A stretch of 64,000 nt of DNA from Corynebacterium confusum (GCF_030408715.1 NZ_CP047202.1:496001-560000); one strand, 5' to 3'; counted from the stretch's first letter, positions 26,431 to 36,184 are shown. The notes: a model not told the origin generated them from the letters alone. Made by a program: numbers and translations.

Positions 26431-27893
26431 GCAAACACCGCCGCGGCCCGGACAACGCGGCCGTCGACGCCGACGGCTTCCACCGCGTGCACCGGCTCAC
26501 GCCGCTGCTGCAGTTCTGGTCGGTCATCCTGGCTATCCTGGCCATCGGGGTGGTCAACATCAACCTCGAGGTCCTAGGGGATGCCGCGCGCTTCATCGCC
26601 GACGGCCACTGGGGCCGCGGCCTGCGGGACGCCGCCTGGACCGCCGCCGCCTTCATCGGCATCTGTCTGGCCATCTGGTTCCTCTCCGCCATCTGGTGGC
26701 GCCGCCTGGGCTACCAGCTGGGCAGGGACGAGCTGGCCCTGCGGCGCGGGGTGCTGTCCACGCAGCTGCGCACCGCCCGCTACGACCGCATCCAGGCCGT
26801 CGACGTCATCGAGCCGGTCATCGCGCGGATCTTCGGCGTGGCCGCCGTCCGCGTCGAGACCGCCGGCGGGGCGTCCTCCCACATCCAGATCGCCTACCTG
26901 AAAAAGCCCGCGGCCACCCAGCTGCGCGAGGAGATCCTCACCCGCACCAGCGGCCGCCGCCCACCCACCGGCGCGGAGCCAGCTGCCGCTAACGATGCCG
27001 CCGGCAGCGACACCGCCAGCGACACCGCCCACCAGGAGGTGGTCATCCCGCCCATCCCGACGCGGCGCAGCCTGCTGGGCGCGGCCCTGCGGTTAAGCAC
27101 GCTGCTGGTGGTGGTGATTGCTGCGGTTCTGGTTCTCACCCCGGTGCCGAATACCACCGTGGTGCCGATCCTGGTGGGCCTGGTGCCCAACGTCTGGGAG
27201 CTCATCGACACCTCATGGCGGTTTAGCTCCCGCCTGGATGAGGACGACTCCGGCCGCGCGCTGCTCATCATCAACTACGGCCTGGCTGACCGGCGCCACC
27301 AGTCGGTGCGCCTGGATCGCATCCACGGCGTCCAGGTCCGGCAGTCGCTGCTGTGGCGCCTGGCCAAGTGGTGGGAGGTCCGCGTGTCCGTGGCCGGCTA
27401 CGGCTCCGCCGCGGGCAAGGTCTCAGGCACTACCCGGGTGCTGCCCGTGGGCAGCCGGGAGCAGGCCCTCCGCCTGCTGGAGCTGCTCAGCCCGCTGGAC
27501 AAGAAGGAGATCGACCGCTACGCCCAGCCGGAGGGCGCCCGTGAGCCGACCTATTCCTCGCCGCGCCGGGCCTGGTGGGTCTCGCCGCTGGATTCCCACC
27601 GGCAGGCCGTGACCCTGGTCGGCGATAACAGCATCACCCACGCCGGGCTGCTCAACCGCCGGGTCAGCGTGATTGACAACAGCCACATCCAGGAGCTGGC
27701 CTATACCGCCGGCCCGATTGCCCAGCTGTGCCGGCTGGCCACCGTCCGCTACGAACTGGTCGCCGGCCCGGTGCGCATGGCCGGCAGCGACCTGGAGCCG
27801 GCCGAAGCGGCCGCCTTGCTGAGCCACCTGCGTGCCCGGCGCTTGCCGGCGGCCCTGAGCGCCAACGCCCAAGACGATCCGGGCTCGGTCTAG
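26427..27893 (+). CDS. Multi-PH-domain membrane protein (YdbT-like)
   Basis: A 488-residue membrane protein with four helices in two pairs (about 28-45 and 70-88; about 215-235 and 240-258) and up to three bacterial-PH modules. The modules show RGVLSTQLRTARYDRIQAVDV, GLADRRHQSVRLDRIHGVQV and a shorter C-terminal copy around SVIDNSHIQELAY. A low-complexity linker (about 180-200) separates the halves. It is translationally coupled to the smaller PH-domain gene. Its stop overlaps the convergent trmL stop by 4 nt. Confidence 0.85.
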   Translation: MSKHRRGPDNAAVDADGFHRVHRLTPLLQFWSVILAILAIGVVNINLEVLGDAARFIADGHWGRGLRDAAWTAAAFIGICLAIWFLSAIWWRRLGYQLGRDELALRRGVLSTQLRTARYDRIQAVDVIEPVIARIFGVAAVRVETAGGASSHIQIAYLKKPAATQLREEILTRTSGRRPPTGAEPAAANDAAGSDTASDTAHQEVVIPPIPTRRSLLGAALRLSTLLVVVIAAVLVLTPVPNTTVVPILVGLVPNVWELIDTSWRFSSRLDEDDSGRALLIINYGLADRRHQSVRLDRIHGVQVRQSLLWRLAKWWEVRVSVAGYGSAAGKVSGTTRVLPVGSREQALRLLELLSPLDKKEIDRYAQPEGAREPTYSSPRRAWWVSPLDSHRQAVTLVGDNSITHAGLLNRRVSVIDNSHIQELAYTAGPIAQLCRLATVRYELVAGPVRMAGSDLEPAEAAALLSHLRARRLPAALSANAQDDPGSV

Positions 27894-28360
27894 ACCGCGC
27901 CGTTAAAGCCCAGCTGCCGCCAGGCTTCGAACACGGCCGTCGAGGCCGCGTTCGACAGGTTCATCGAGCGCCGCGCCGGCACCATGGGGATGCGCACCTG
28001 CTCGGTGATCCGCTCGTGGGCGAGGTGCTCGGCCGGCAGGCCGGTCGGCTCCGTGCCGAAGAGCAGCACGTCACCTTCCTGGTACTCGATATCCGTAAAC
28101 CACTTGTCCGTGTGGGTGGTAAACGCGAAGACCCGCGCGCCGGGTAGGGCATCCATGCAGGCCTGGAAGTTGGGGTGGATGGTCATATCGGCCAGGTCGT
28201 GGTAGTCCAGCCCTGCCCGCTTGAGGTGCTTGTCGTCGAAGTTGAACCCCAGCGGCTCAATGAGGTGCAGGTGCGCGCCCGTGACCGCCGCAGTCCGAAT
28301 GGCGTTGCCGGTGTTGGTAGGGATCACGGGGTTGTCGAAGACGATGTGCAGGTTGGTCAT
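27890..28360 (-). CDS. trmL: tRNA (cytidine/uridine-34 2'-O)-methyltransferase
   Basis: A 156-residue SPOUT-family methyltransferase acting on the wobble base of tRNA-Leu isoacceptors. It has the N-terminal NLHIVFDNPVIPTNTGNAIRT motif, GTEPTGLP in motif 2 and RSMNLSNAASTAVFEAWRQ in the knotted C-terminus. Length is right for TrmL only from ATG 28360, which has TACCCT 6 nt upstream. The longer frame beginning at 28528 would add a non-conserved N-terminus. Confidence 0.92.
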   Translation of the reverse strand: MTNLHIVFDNPVIPTNTGNAIRTAAVTGAHLHLIEPLGFNFDDKHLKRAGLDYHDLADMTIHPNFQACMDALPGARVFAFTTHTDKWFTDIEYQEGDVLLFGTEPTGLPAEHLAHERITEQVRIPMVPARRSMNLSNAASTAVFEAWRQLGFNGAV

Positions 28361-28439
28361 GGTTTTAGGGTAGTCGGTGTAAGGCAGAGGTAGGACTCGC
28401 ACCTCTTGCTCTCCCGCTGCCTTTAGAGACCGGTGTCTC

Positions 28440-28745
28440 TTATTCGTCGGTCCCGCGATTATCGCGCTTTTTCCACCTGTACCTACGCACAAGGAAAAAC
28501 GGCAGGACCAGAAGGTAATAGAAGGCAAGGAATTGCGCCGAATACCCCAATAATCCTTCCGAGCTCACCTCGCTCCACGAGACACCTTCTTCGTTGGGTG
28601 AAGCTACGCCGCGCCAGCCGGTCACTTGGCTGATGTAGAAACTTGCTACGACCATGGCTGGTAGGACAATAAACGAGAACCATGCCGGAGGTACCCACGG
28701 TCCACCGTCTTTGCTCGTTCTTTGCAGAGCACCGCCGAATCCCAT
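28440..28745 (-). CDS. Small two-helix membrane protein of unknown function
   Basis: A 101-residue protein with two predicted helices (about 22-42, WFSFIVLPAMVVASFYIS, and about 67-87, LLGYSAQFLAFYYLLVLPFF) and a basic C-terminus (RRYRWKKRDNRG). GAAAGG about 9 nt before ATG 28745 supports translation. Codon use is less GC-rich than the neighbours. I do not recognise the family. The loop between helices is acidic and probably external. Confidence 0.6.
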   Translation of the reverse strand: MGFGGALQRTSKDGGPWVPPAWFSFIVLPAMVVASFYISQVTGWRGVASPNEEGVSWSEVSSEGLLGYSAQFLAFYYLLVLPFFLVRRYRWKKRDNRGTDE

Positions 28746-29037
28746 CGAAGAAACCTTTCTACCTACATCTGTTCACTCAAAGCCAAGACTCTGCGTACAG
28801 GGCCATCTTGCCTGCCTAATGGCAGGGCTGTTCAAGGATGTCTTCGGTGTCGGTAGTCTACATAAAAACTCAGCCGTTTCCAGTAGGATAAGGACCAAAT
28901 CAGACCGTGGGGTTGGTTCCTCACGGAGGAAGCAATGAGGACTTTGGCCTGCTTTGGGACGTTGTTGGGGTATCGGAGCGGGCAGGGGCGGCACTCCCGT
29001 GGGGCCTCGGCTGGTGCCTCCCACTAGGATGGGGGCC

Positions 29038-29898
29038 ATGGCTGCAACCAAACTAGACGGCAAACTGTACCGCGACGAGATTTTTGAAGACCTCAAGCAG
29101 CGTGTGGCTGCGCTGAAGGAGAAGGGGGTTACTCCGGGACTGGCCACCGTGCTGGTGGGGGAGGACCCAGGCTCCCAGTCCTACGTGAAGATGAAGCACC
29201 GCGATTGCGAGCAGCTGGGGATTAACTCCATCCGCAAGGACCTGCCGGCCGATATCAGCCAGGAGGACTTGGAGGCGGTCATTGATGAGCTGAACGAGGA
29301 CCCGGCCTGCACCGGCTACATCGTGCAGCTGCCGCTGCCGAAGCACCTGGACGAAAACCGCATCCTCGAGCGCATCGACCCGGACAAGGACGCCGACGGC
29401 CTGCACCCAGTGAACCTGGGCAAGCTGGTGCTCAATGAGGACGCGCCGCTGCCGTGCACGCCGAACGGCTGCATCCACCTGCTGCGCCGCTTCGGGGTGG
29501 AGCTCGACGGGGCCAAGACCGTGGTCATCGGCCGCGGCGTGACCGTCGGTCGGCCCATCGGCCTGCTGCTGACCCGCCGCAGCGAGAACTCCACCGTGAC
29601 CCTGTGCCACACCGGCACGAAGGACCTGGCGGCGGAGACCCGCGCAGCGGACGTCGTCATCGCGGCAGCCGGCAAGGCCCACATGCTGACCGCGGACATG
29701 ATTAAGGAAGGCGCGGCCATCCTGGACGTGGGGGTCTCCCGCGTGGATGGCAAGCTGGCCGGCGACGTCGCCGACGACGTCTGGGATAAGGCCGGATTCG
29801 TCTCCCCGAACCCGGGCGGCGTGGGCCCGCTGACCCGCGCGTTCCTGGTGCGCAACATCGTCGAGCGGGCAGAAAAGGCTCATGGCTTCGCCGATTAA
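29038..29898 (+). CDS. folD: Methylene-THF dehydrogenase / methenyl-THF cyclohydrolase
   Basis: A 286-residue bifunctional FolD interconverting 5,10-methylene- and 10-formyl-tetrahydrofolate. The catalytic lysine lies in [23 protein letters not shown] and the NADP-binding [20 protein letters not shown] are present, and the C-terminus has [18 protein letters not shown] 29038 is preferred over ATG 29029 because TAGGAT (29025-29030) ends 7 nt before it. The stop overlaps the DUF3017 gene by 17 nt. Confidence 0.96.
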   Translation: MAATKLDGKLYRDEIFEDLKQRVAALKEKGVTPGLATVLVGEDPGSQSYVKMKHRDCEQLGINSIRKDLPADISQEDLEAVIDELNEDPACTGYIVQLPLPKHLDENRILERIDPDKDADGLHPVNLGKLVLNEDAPLPCTPNGCIHLLRRFGVELDGAKTVVIGRGVTVGRPIGLLLTRRSENSTVTLCHTGTKDLAAETRAADVVIAAAGKAHMLTADMIKEGAAILDVGVSRVDGKLAGDVADDVWDKAGFVSPNPGGVGPLTRAFLVRNIVERAEKAHGFAD

Positions 29899-30259
29899 TA
29901 AGGCGCAGGCCGCGTCCGCGCGGCCAGTCGCCGGGCTGGACAAGACCTCGTTGGATAATCCCCACGACCGGCACGTGGCGCCGTCGAAGCTGCCGGCCAA
30001 GGTGCAGTGGGCGATGATCGGGGCCTTCGTCGCCGTGGTGGTGCTCTCCGGGGCCTTTGCCCTGCTGGAGCACTGGCGCCGGGCGGCGTTTGCCTTAGGG
30101 ACGGCGATGCTCTGGCTGGTGGTCGTGCGCGCGACCTGTGACTCCCGTCGGGTCGGGGTCTTTTCGGTGCGCTCGCGCCGCTTCGACTGCATTTTCAGCG
30201 CGGTGGTGGGGGCCACGCTGGTCTTCTTGGCCGTCTCCGTGGACGCGCTGGGCAGCTAG
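29882..30259 (+). CDS. DUF3017 membrane protein
   Basis: A 125-residue protein with three helices (about 44-62, 68-85 and 105-122) after a polar N-terminus. The actinobacterial DUF3017 family is repeatedly found directly downstream of folD, as here. It overlaps folD by 17 nt and so is translationally coupled. Function is unknown. It converges on metX with only 9 nt between stop codons. Confidence 0.82.
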   Translation: MASPINKAQAASARPVAGLDKTSLDNPHDRHVAPSKLPAKVQWAMIGAFVAVVVLSGAFALLEHWRRAAFALGTAMLWLVVVRATCDSRRVGVFSVRSRRFDCIFSAVVGATLVFLAVSVDALGS

Positions 30260-30268
30260 CGGTTTCAG

Positions 30269-31420
30269 TTAGATGGCGTAGTCGCCATCGGTCAGCCCGC
30301 CCGGCAGGTCGAGGCCGTCCGGGGCCGACAGCGTGAGGAAATTACGCAGCACGCGGTCCATCTGGCGGGTCTCGGTCAAGAAGGCGTCGTGACCGACGGG
30401 GGAGACGACCTTAGCCATGGCCAAGAGATTGCCCAGGTTGCGCGAGAGGTGCTCCTGCTGGTGATAGGGGTACAAGATGTCGGTGTCGACGCCGACGACC
30501 ATCGTCGGCACGGTCGACGAGGCCAGGGCCTTGTTCAGGCCGCCGCGCCCGCGGCCGACGTCGTGCCGGTTTAAGGACTCGGTCAGCGTGACGTAGGAGC
30601 CGGCGTCGAAGCGGTCGACCAGCTTCTTTCCCTGGTATTCCAGGTAGGAGTTGACCGCGAAGCGCTGGTCGCCGGCGCGGTAGGCGCCAAGGGGGTTCTC
30701 CCCGCGCTGGGCGGTGGTGCCGAAGCGCTCGTCGATCTCTTGCTCGCCGCGGTAGGTCAGGTGCGCGATCCGGCGCGCGGCGGCCAGGCCGCCCTCCGGG
30801 GCAACCCCCAGCTCGTAGTAGTCACCGCCGTGCCACTGCGGGTCGTTTTCTATGGAGGAAATCTGCGCGGACTGGATACCGATCTGCCACCCGGAGGCCC
30901 GCGCGGAGACCGCGATGACGCAGGCCGCGGTGAGCGCTGCCGGGTACATGAGGGACCACTCCAGGGTCCGCGCCCCGCCCATGGAGCCGCCGATGACGGC
31001 GTGGACGGTGCTCAGCCCCAGGGCATCGATCAGCAGCTTTTCGGCCTCGACCTGGTCGCGGATGGACACGGCCGGGAAGCGCGAGCCCCATCGCCGGCCG
31101 TCCGGGTGCTGGGAGGACGGACCGGTGGAGCCGCCGCAGCCGCCCAGAACGTTGGTGGCGATAACGCACCAGTGATCCGTGTCCAGCGCCTGGCCCGGGC
31201 CGATGAGGTCGCCCCACCAGTCCGTCACGTCCGAGTCGCCGGTCAGGGCGTGCTCGACGATGAGCACGTTGTTAACCCCTGCCGGGTCCCCGCGGAAGCT
31301 GCCCCAGCGCTGGTAGGCGATTACCACGTCCGGGATTTCCGCGCCGGCCTCCGTGGTGACCGCTCCCACCGGCACGGTGGTGCGGCGACCGGGCGGGGCG
31401 AGGCGGGGATATTCGGACAT
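30269..31420 (-). CDS. metX: Homoserine O-acetyltransferase
   Basis: A 383-residue alpha/beta-hydrolase-fold enzyme transferring acetyl from acetyl-CoA to homoserine, the first committed step of methionine synthesis. The nucleophile serine is in GGSMGGARTLEW, the acid in VVGVDTDILYP and the catalytic His in PVGHDAFLTE. The N-terminus carries VIAYQRWGSF and NVLIVEHALTGDS. ATG 31420 has AGGAAG 9 nt upstream; a TTG six bases earlier is less likely. It follows metY and is expected to share its McbR control. Confidence 0.95.
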   Translation of the reverse strand: MSEYPRLAPPGRRTTVPVGAVTTEAGAEIPDVVIAYQRWGSFRGDPAGVNNVLIVEHALTGDSDVTDWWGDLIGPGQALDTDHWCVIATNVLGGCGGSTGPSSQHPDGRRWGSRFPAVSIRDQVEAEKLLIDALGLSTVHAVIGGSMGGARTLEWSLMYPAALTAACVIAVSARASGWQIGIQSAQISSIENDPQWHGGDYYELGVAPEGGLAAARRIAHLTYRGEQEIDERFGTTAQRGENPLGAYRAGDQRFAVNSYLEYQGKKLVDRFDAGSYVTLTESLNRHDVGRGRGGLNKALASSTVPTMVVGVDTDILYPYHQQEHLSRNLGNLLAMAKVVSPVGHDAFLTETRQMDRVLRNFLTLSAPDGLDLPGGLTDGDYAI

Positions 31421-31498
31421 AATCAACTACTTCCTAAGCGAGGGGACAATCAGCGGCGAGGGAATGACCCAGTGCGGCTCGGTGCGGCGCAGCAGGGT

Positions 31499-32830
31499 TT
31501 AGCCCAGCGCTGCGAATCCCAGCTCGAGGTCGGCGATGATGTCCTTGACATCCTCGATGCCCACTGAGAGGCGGATGGTGGACTGGGTAATGCCGGCCAC
31601 GCGCAGGCCCTCCTCGTCGGACTGGGAGTGCGTGGTGGTTGCCGGGTGGACCACCAGGGAGCGGGTGTCGCCGATGTTGGCCAGGTTGGAGTGCAGGCGC
31701 AGGGCGTCGATGAACGTCCAAGCCTCGTCCTTGCCGCCCTCGATGTCGAAGGAGAGCACCGAGCCGGTGTAGTCCAGGCCGAGCTTTTCCTTGATCTTGC
31801 GGTAGGGGGAGGACTCCAGGCCGGCGTAGTTGACCTTGGTGACCTTGTCGTGGCCTTCCAGGTACTCGGCGACGGCCTGGGCGTTTTCGTTGTGGCGGCG
31901 GATGCGTAGGGTGAGGGTCTCCAGGCCGTTGAGTGCGAGCCAGGCGTTGAACGGGGAGATGGCCGCGCCCGTGTCGCGCAGGATGCCGGCGCGCGCCTTC
32001 AGGGCAAAGGCCGGGGCGCCCAGGTCGGCGTACTTGAGGCCGTGGTAGGCCGGATCCGGGGTGACGAAGCCGGGGAAAACCGGCTTTCCGTCGCGCTCAA
32101 CGGTCCAGTCGAATTTGCCGCCGTCGACGAGGATGCCGCCCAGGGCGGAGCCGTTGCCGGTGTAGAACTTCGTGGTGGAGTTGACCACGATGTCCGCGCC
32201 CAGGGCCAGCGGGCGGACCAGGGCGGCGGTGGCGATGGTGTTGTCCACGATAAGCGGGACGTTGGCGGCGTGGGCGACCTCGGCGATCGTCGGGATATCC
32301 AGCACGTCGGCTGCGGGGTTGCCGAAGGTCTCGCCGTAGAGCGCCTTGGTGTTCGGCTGGATGGCCGCCTTCCAGGACTCCGGATCGTCCGGGTTGTCCA
32401 CCAGGGTGAAGTCAATGCCCAGGCGCGGCAGGGTGACCGTGAAGAGGGTGGCGGTGCCGCCGTAGAGGTGCGGGGAGGCCACGATGTGGTCGCCGGCGCC
32501 GGCCAACGTCAGGATGGCGGCGGTCTCGGCCGCCTGGCCGGAGGCGAAAGCCACGGCCGCCACGCCGCCTTCCAGGGAGGCGATGCGGTTTTCCAGCGCG
32601 TCCTGCGTCGGGTTGGTCAGGCGGGAGTAAATCGGGCCGGCATCGGACAGCCCAAAGCGGGCCGCGGCGTGCTCGGCGTTGTCGAAGACGTAGGACGTCG
32701 TCTGGTAAATCGGCAGGTTCCGGGCGTTGTTCTTGCCGTCCAGGTCCTGGCCTACGTGCAGCGCACGCGTGGCGATGTCCCAGTTAGCGAAGTTCGGGTT
32801 GGATTCGGTGTTGTCGTATTTCGTCGTCAT
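31499..32830 (-). CDS. metY: O-acetylhomoserine sulfhydrylase
   Basis: A 443-residue PLP enzyme converting O-acetylhomoserine and sulfide to homocysteine. It has the family motifs TTSYVFDNAEHAAARF, FASGQAAETAAILTLAGAGDHI, the PLP lysine in VVNSTTKFYTGNGSALGG and SLVVHPATTTHSQ. TACGGT (minus strand, 32838-32843) ends 7 nt before ATG, so the mRNA is probably leaderless. An McbR-like box lies immediately upstream. First gene of a metY-metX unit. Confidence 0.96.
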   Translation of the reverse strand: MTTKYDNTESNPNFANWDIATRALHVGQDLDGKNNARNLPIYQTTSYVFDNAEHAAARFGLSDAGPIYSRLTNPTQDALENRIASLEGGVAAVAFASGQAAETAAILTLAGAGDHIVASPHLYGGTATLFTVTLPRLGIDFTLVDNPDDPESWKAAIQPNTKALYGETFGNPAADVLDIPTIAEVAHAANVPLIVDNTIATAALVRPLALGADIVVNSTTKFYTGNGSALGGILVDGGKFDWTVERDGKPVFPGFVTPDPAYHGLKYADLGAPAFALKARAGILRDTGAAISPFNAWLALNGLETLTLRIRRHNENAQAVAEYLEGHDKVTKVNYAGLESSPYRKIKEKLGLDYTGSVLSFDIEGGKDEAWTFIDALRLHSNLANIGDTRSLVVHPATTTHSQSDEEGLRVAGITQSTIRLSVGIEDVKDIIADLELGFAALG

Positions 32831-32844
32831 GCCAGAAACCGTAC

Positions 32845-32860
32845 TAAACCGCTCTGTCTA
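32845..32860. promoter_or_regulatory. McbR-like operator of metY-metX
   Basis: TAAAC-CGCTCT-GTCTA matches TAGAC-N6-GTCTA with one mismatch. It is 1 nt upstream of the metY -10 hexamer, inside the promoter spacer, where a bound repressor would block transcription. Confidence 0.72.
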
Positions 32861-32907
32861 TTACGAAAGACTTTCAGAAAACGTGCAGGTCGTGGCGGGA
32901 ATAAAAA

Positions 32908-32923
32908 TAGACAAAGCGGTCGG
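32908..32923. promoter_or_regulatory. Second, weaker McbR-like site upstream of metY
   Basis: TAGAC-AAAGCG-GTCGG keeps a perfect left arm and three of five bases on the right. It is centred 63 bp from the first site, which is six helical turns, so two repressor dimers could bind the same face. Confidence 0.45.
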
Positions 32924-32961
32924 TTTTGTTGGCGTGGACGTCCGGCGGGTGGGCTTCTTTC

Positions 32962-33168
32962 CTATTTGCGGCGACCCTTGCGACCGCTGATGAGGTACCA
33001 GCCGCCGAGGATGAGGCCGAAAAAAAGCGCCGCAGCAATAAAGACCATGGCGATGACGACGGTCTGGTGGGGATTATTGAGGAAGATCATCGATGTAATG
33101 GCGGCTAGGAAGATGGCGGCAAATAGCGTGATTAGCCAATTGCGTTTTGTGTGTTCTGTGAAAGACAT
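32962..33168 (-). CDS. Small two-helix membrane protein of unknown function
   Basis: A 68-residue protein with two helices (about 11-28 and 37-58) and a strongly basic C-terminus (SGRKGRRK), which should be cytoplasmic. TAGTAT lies 7 nt before ATG 33168 on the minus strand, the leaderless pattern of this window. I do not recognise a family. It is the last ordinary gene before the nitric-oxide reductase cluster. Confidence 0.6.
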   Translation of the reverse strand: MSFTEHTKRNWLITLFAAIFLAAITSMIFLNNPHQTVVIAMVFIAAALFFGLILGGWYLISGRKGRRK

Positions 33169-33525
33169 ATTTCAAATACTACGGGAAAAGCCGTTCTAAT
33201 TATCCTGTCGAAGACGGTGGTGTGCTCGAGGTAACAGACCGGAGTAGGCGTCGGGGTCGGCTGTTTTGTGGGAGGGCTAAAAGGGGTGAATGTAGTGCTG
33301 AAGCGCTGGTTCTTCCGGGGTGTTCCGTTCGGGCTTGTGGGCCGAGGTAAGGCATGACTATTCAATCGTTTGGATGACTCGAATAGTGGGGAAAACACTC
33401 TTACGTCTATTTAAAACGGGAAAGACCGTAGATAATCGAAGGGAGGTTTCTGGCACAGTGCCACCTTGCCGCAGTCGGGCAGAACTAGATCTGGATTGCG
33501 GGTAATCCGACAAAGACGGGAAATT
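33169..33525. promoter_or_regulatory. Intergenic region upstream of the nitric-oxide reductase gene
   Basis: 357 nt without a credible gene; a 61-codon plus-strand frame here has no ribosome site or family. It contains ACTATTC/GAATAGT (33357-33363, 33381-33387), a perfect TGGCAC-A-GTGCCA palindrome (33451-33463) and GGATT/AATCC (33493-33497, 33504-33508) that ends 17 nt before the start codon. These are candidate operators for a nitric-oxide- or redox-sensing regulator; none matches a consensus I can name. Confidence 0.45.
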
Positions 33526-36172
33526 ATGTCCTCTACAGTTGGCACGGACGAGCGTCGTAGACCTGTCCTAAAAATGAGCAACGTCTGGGTGCAAGGCGTC
33601 GCGCTGGTGATGATTTTTGGATTCTTGGTAATGGGGTTCTTGGCTTATCGCACCTACACAGCCTCGATGCCGCTTCCCGACAAAATCGTTTCCCAGTCCT
33701 CGGGGGAAACGATTCTCACGAAAGATGAAATCTTAAATGGCCAGGCGCTCTATCAGGCGCGTGGTCTTCAGCAATATGGCTCCGTCATGGGCCACGGTGC
33801 GTATCTCGGTCCCGACTACACCGCTGAGTACCTGCGTATGTCGTTGGAAAAAGGCACGGGAGCTCAACGATGAGAACGGAATTCCCGAGTTCGTCGATGA
33901 CGCCGCAACTCCCGAGGAAGCCGTTAAAGAAGAATTTCGAGCCAACCGCTATGATCCCGAAACCGGGGTTCTCGAGTGGACCGATAACCAGATAGCGGCA
34001 TTTGAAGCCGCTAAGGAATATTACGCCGAATACTTTGGTCCTCTTTCCAGCGAAAAGGGCTTGCCGTCGGAATTCATTACCGATTCGCAAGACATCAACA
34101 ATCTGACCGGCTTCTTCGGCTGGACCGCCTGGGCCTCGGCGGCGGAACGACCGGGTCAGGACTATTCCTACACCAACAACTGGCCGGCAGAACCCCGCGT
34201 GGACAACGGCCCCACCGCAGACCTCGTGGTCTGGTCGGTGCTTTCCTTGATCGCACTGATCGGTGGTACCGGCCTGATCTTCGCCATCTACGGGCGCTGG
34301 TCGAAGTCTATTGGCTGGCACGCAGAGGAAACGCCTAACCTCGATTTCACCCAGCCGGGGGAAGTCGGGCTGACCAAATCCCAGAAGGTTGTCGCCTGGT
34401 TCATCTTGGTGATTGCGGTACTGTTCCTCATCCAGGCTTTGTTGGGTGCAGCATCGCAGCACTACCGAACAGAGCTCACGGGTTTCTTTGGAATCCCTTT
34501 GCAGGAATTGCTCCCGTACAACGTGTCCCGAACGTGGCACCTGCAGTTATCGCTCCTGTGGACGGCCGGGGGACTGCTAGCGGCCGGCATCTTCTTGGCG
34601 TCATTCGTCGGCAAGAAAGAGCCGAAGGGGCAGCACTGGTTGGTCTGGTTCCTACTGGGAGCAATCGCGTTCGTCGTCTTTGGCTCCATGGCGTTTGAGT
34701 GGCTGTCCACGATGGGCTACATCGAGGAAGGAACTCTCTTCTCTCAGCAGTGGGAGTTCCTTGACCTGCCGCGATTCTTCCAAATCCTGCTTACCATCGG
34801 CATGTTCGTGTGGATCGGGATCATCTTCCGGCAACTGCGCAGCCGGCTGAAAACCGAGCACAAATCCAACATGCCGTGGTTGTTCTTCTACGCGGGGATT
34901 GCCATCCCAGCGTTTTACGCAGTGGGTAACCTGGCGGGTTCGGAAACGCATATTTCGGTAGCTGAATTCTGGCGCTTCTGGGTTGTTCACCTGTGGGTGG
35001 AAGACTTCCTGGAGCTTTTCACGACGGTCATGGTCGCCTACGTCTTCGTCCTGCTGGGCGTTATCCGTGAAAAGATTGCGTTGGGCATCATTTTCCTCGA
35101 CGTGATTCTCTATTCCACCGGCGGCGTGCTGGGAACCATGCACCACCTGTACTTCTCCGGAACGCCAGTCGAGCACATGGCGCTGGGTGCCTTCTTCTCA
35201 GCAGCTGAGGTTGTGCCGCTGACCCTGCTGACTGTTGAGGCGTGGACCTTTATGCAGCTCGGCTCTCGCCAGCGCGCGTCCGGTGAACGCCCGTTCCCGC
35301 ACCGCTGGGCCGTGATGTTCCTCGTCGCCGTGGGCTTCTGGAACTTCCTTGGCGCCGGCATCTTCGGGTTCCTAGTCAACCTGCCGATCGTGTCCTACTA
35401 CGAGATTGGCACTGCCCTGACTGCTAACCACGCCCACGGCGCCATGATGGGCGTGTACGGCTTCTTGGCTGTCGGATTATCCGTTTTCGCGCTGCGCTAT
35501 CTCACGCCGCCGGACAAGTGGTCGGAAAAAGCGATGGCCTGTGCCTTCTGGCTGCAGAACCTCGGATTGCTGTGGATGGTAGTGATTTCCTTGCTGCCGC
35601 TAGGCATCCTCCAGCTCTATGAGTCCGTGGCATCTGGTTACGTGGAAGCTCGTTCCCTGGGCTATATCACCGAACCCGGCAACGCCATCATGGAGTGGCT
35701 GCGTATGCCTGGTGACGTTCTGTTCCTCGTCGGGATCATTCCGCTCTTGATCGCGGCGCTGCGGGGCGTGCTGTACAACAAGCACATTCCGACCGTCGAT
35801 GAGCATCCTGCCGATCCGCTCTTCAGTATCGTCACTGCTGAGGAGGAAGAGTACGACGCGTCCCACGCGACTGGAGCCTCTTCGTCGGTCGGATTGGTAT
35901 CCGGTGGCAAGGCACGTGTTGATTCCCGCCGTGCCGGGTACGACGGTGGGCGTGTGGCCGGTCGACGTTATGGCTATATCGACGAGCGCGGTGCGTTTGT
36001 CGAGCAAGAGTCTCCGAATTCTGGCCGCGGTGATTCTGCACCGACAGGCCCGTGGTCCCCTGGCTTTGAGTCGGAGACCAACTGGGGTGGGAAGTACAAC
36101 TCGAAGTGGGGCGGTACCTACCGGTCCGATTCGGGCCACGACTCTGACCCCGCCGATGGCGAGAAGAACTAG
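33526..36172 (+). pseudogene. norB: Quinol-dependent nitric-oxide reductase (qNOR), frame broken near residue 109
   Basis: Encodes a single-chain NO reductase (2 NO to N2O, electrons from quinol). The N-terminal part (MSSTVGTDERRRP to YLRMSLEK) has one helix and the GSVMGHGAYLGPDYTAEYL motif. The rest (from ARELNDENGIPEF) is in the +1 frame. The shift falls at AAAAAGG (33848-33854), where removing one base restores L-E-K-A-R-E-L. All heme and FeB histidine motifs downstream are intact: TWHLQLSLLW, FWVVHLWVEDF, MHHLYFSG and ANHAHGAMMGVYG. A C-terminal tail of about 110 residues is unusual. This could be a true frameshift, a programmed shift or a sequencing error in the A-run. The frame begins at ATG 33526, with a weak GGGAA upstream. 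Confidence 0.85.
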
Positions 36173-36184
36173 GGTAGGGAAGTG

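Noticed and set aside
33320..33505. A 61-codon plus-strand frame upstream of norB
   Set aside because: No ribosome site, no family, and it overlaps candidate operator palindromes.
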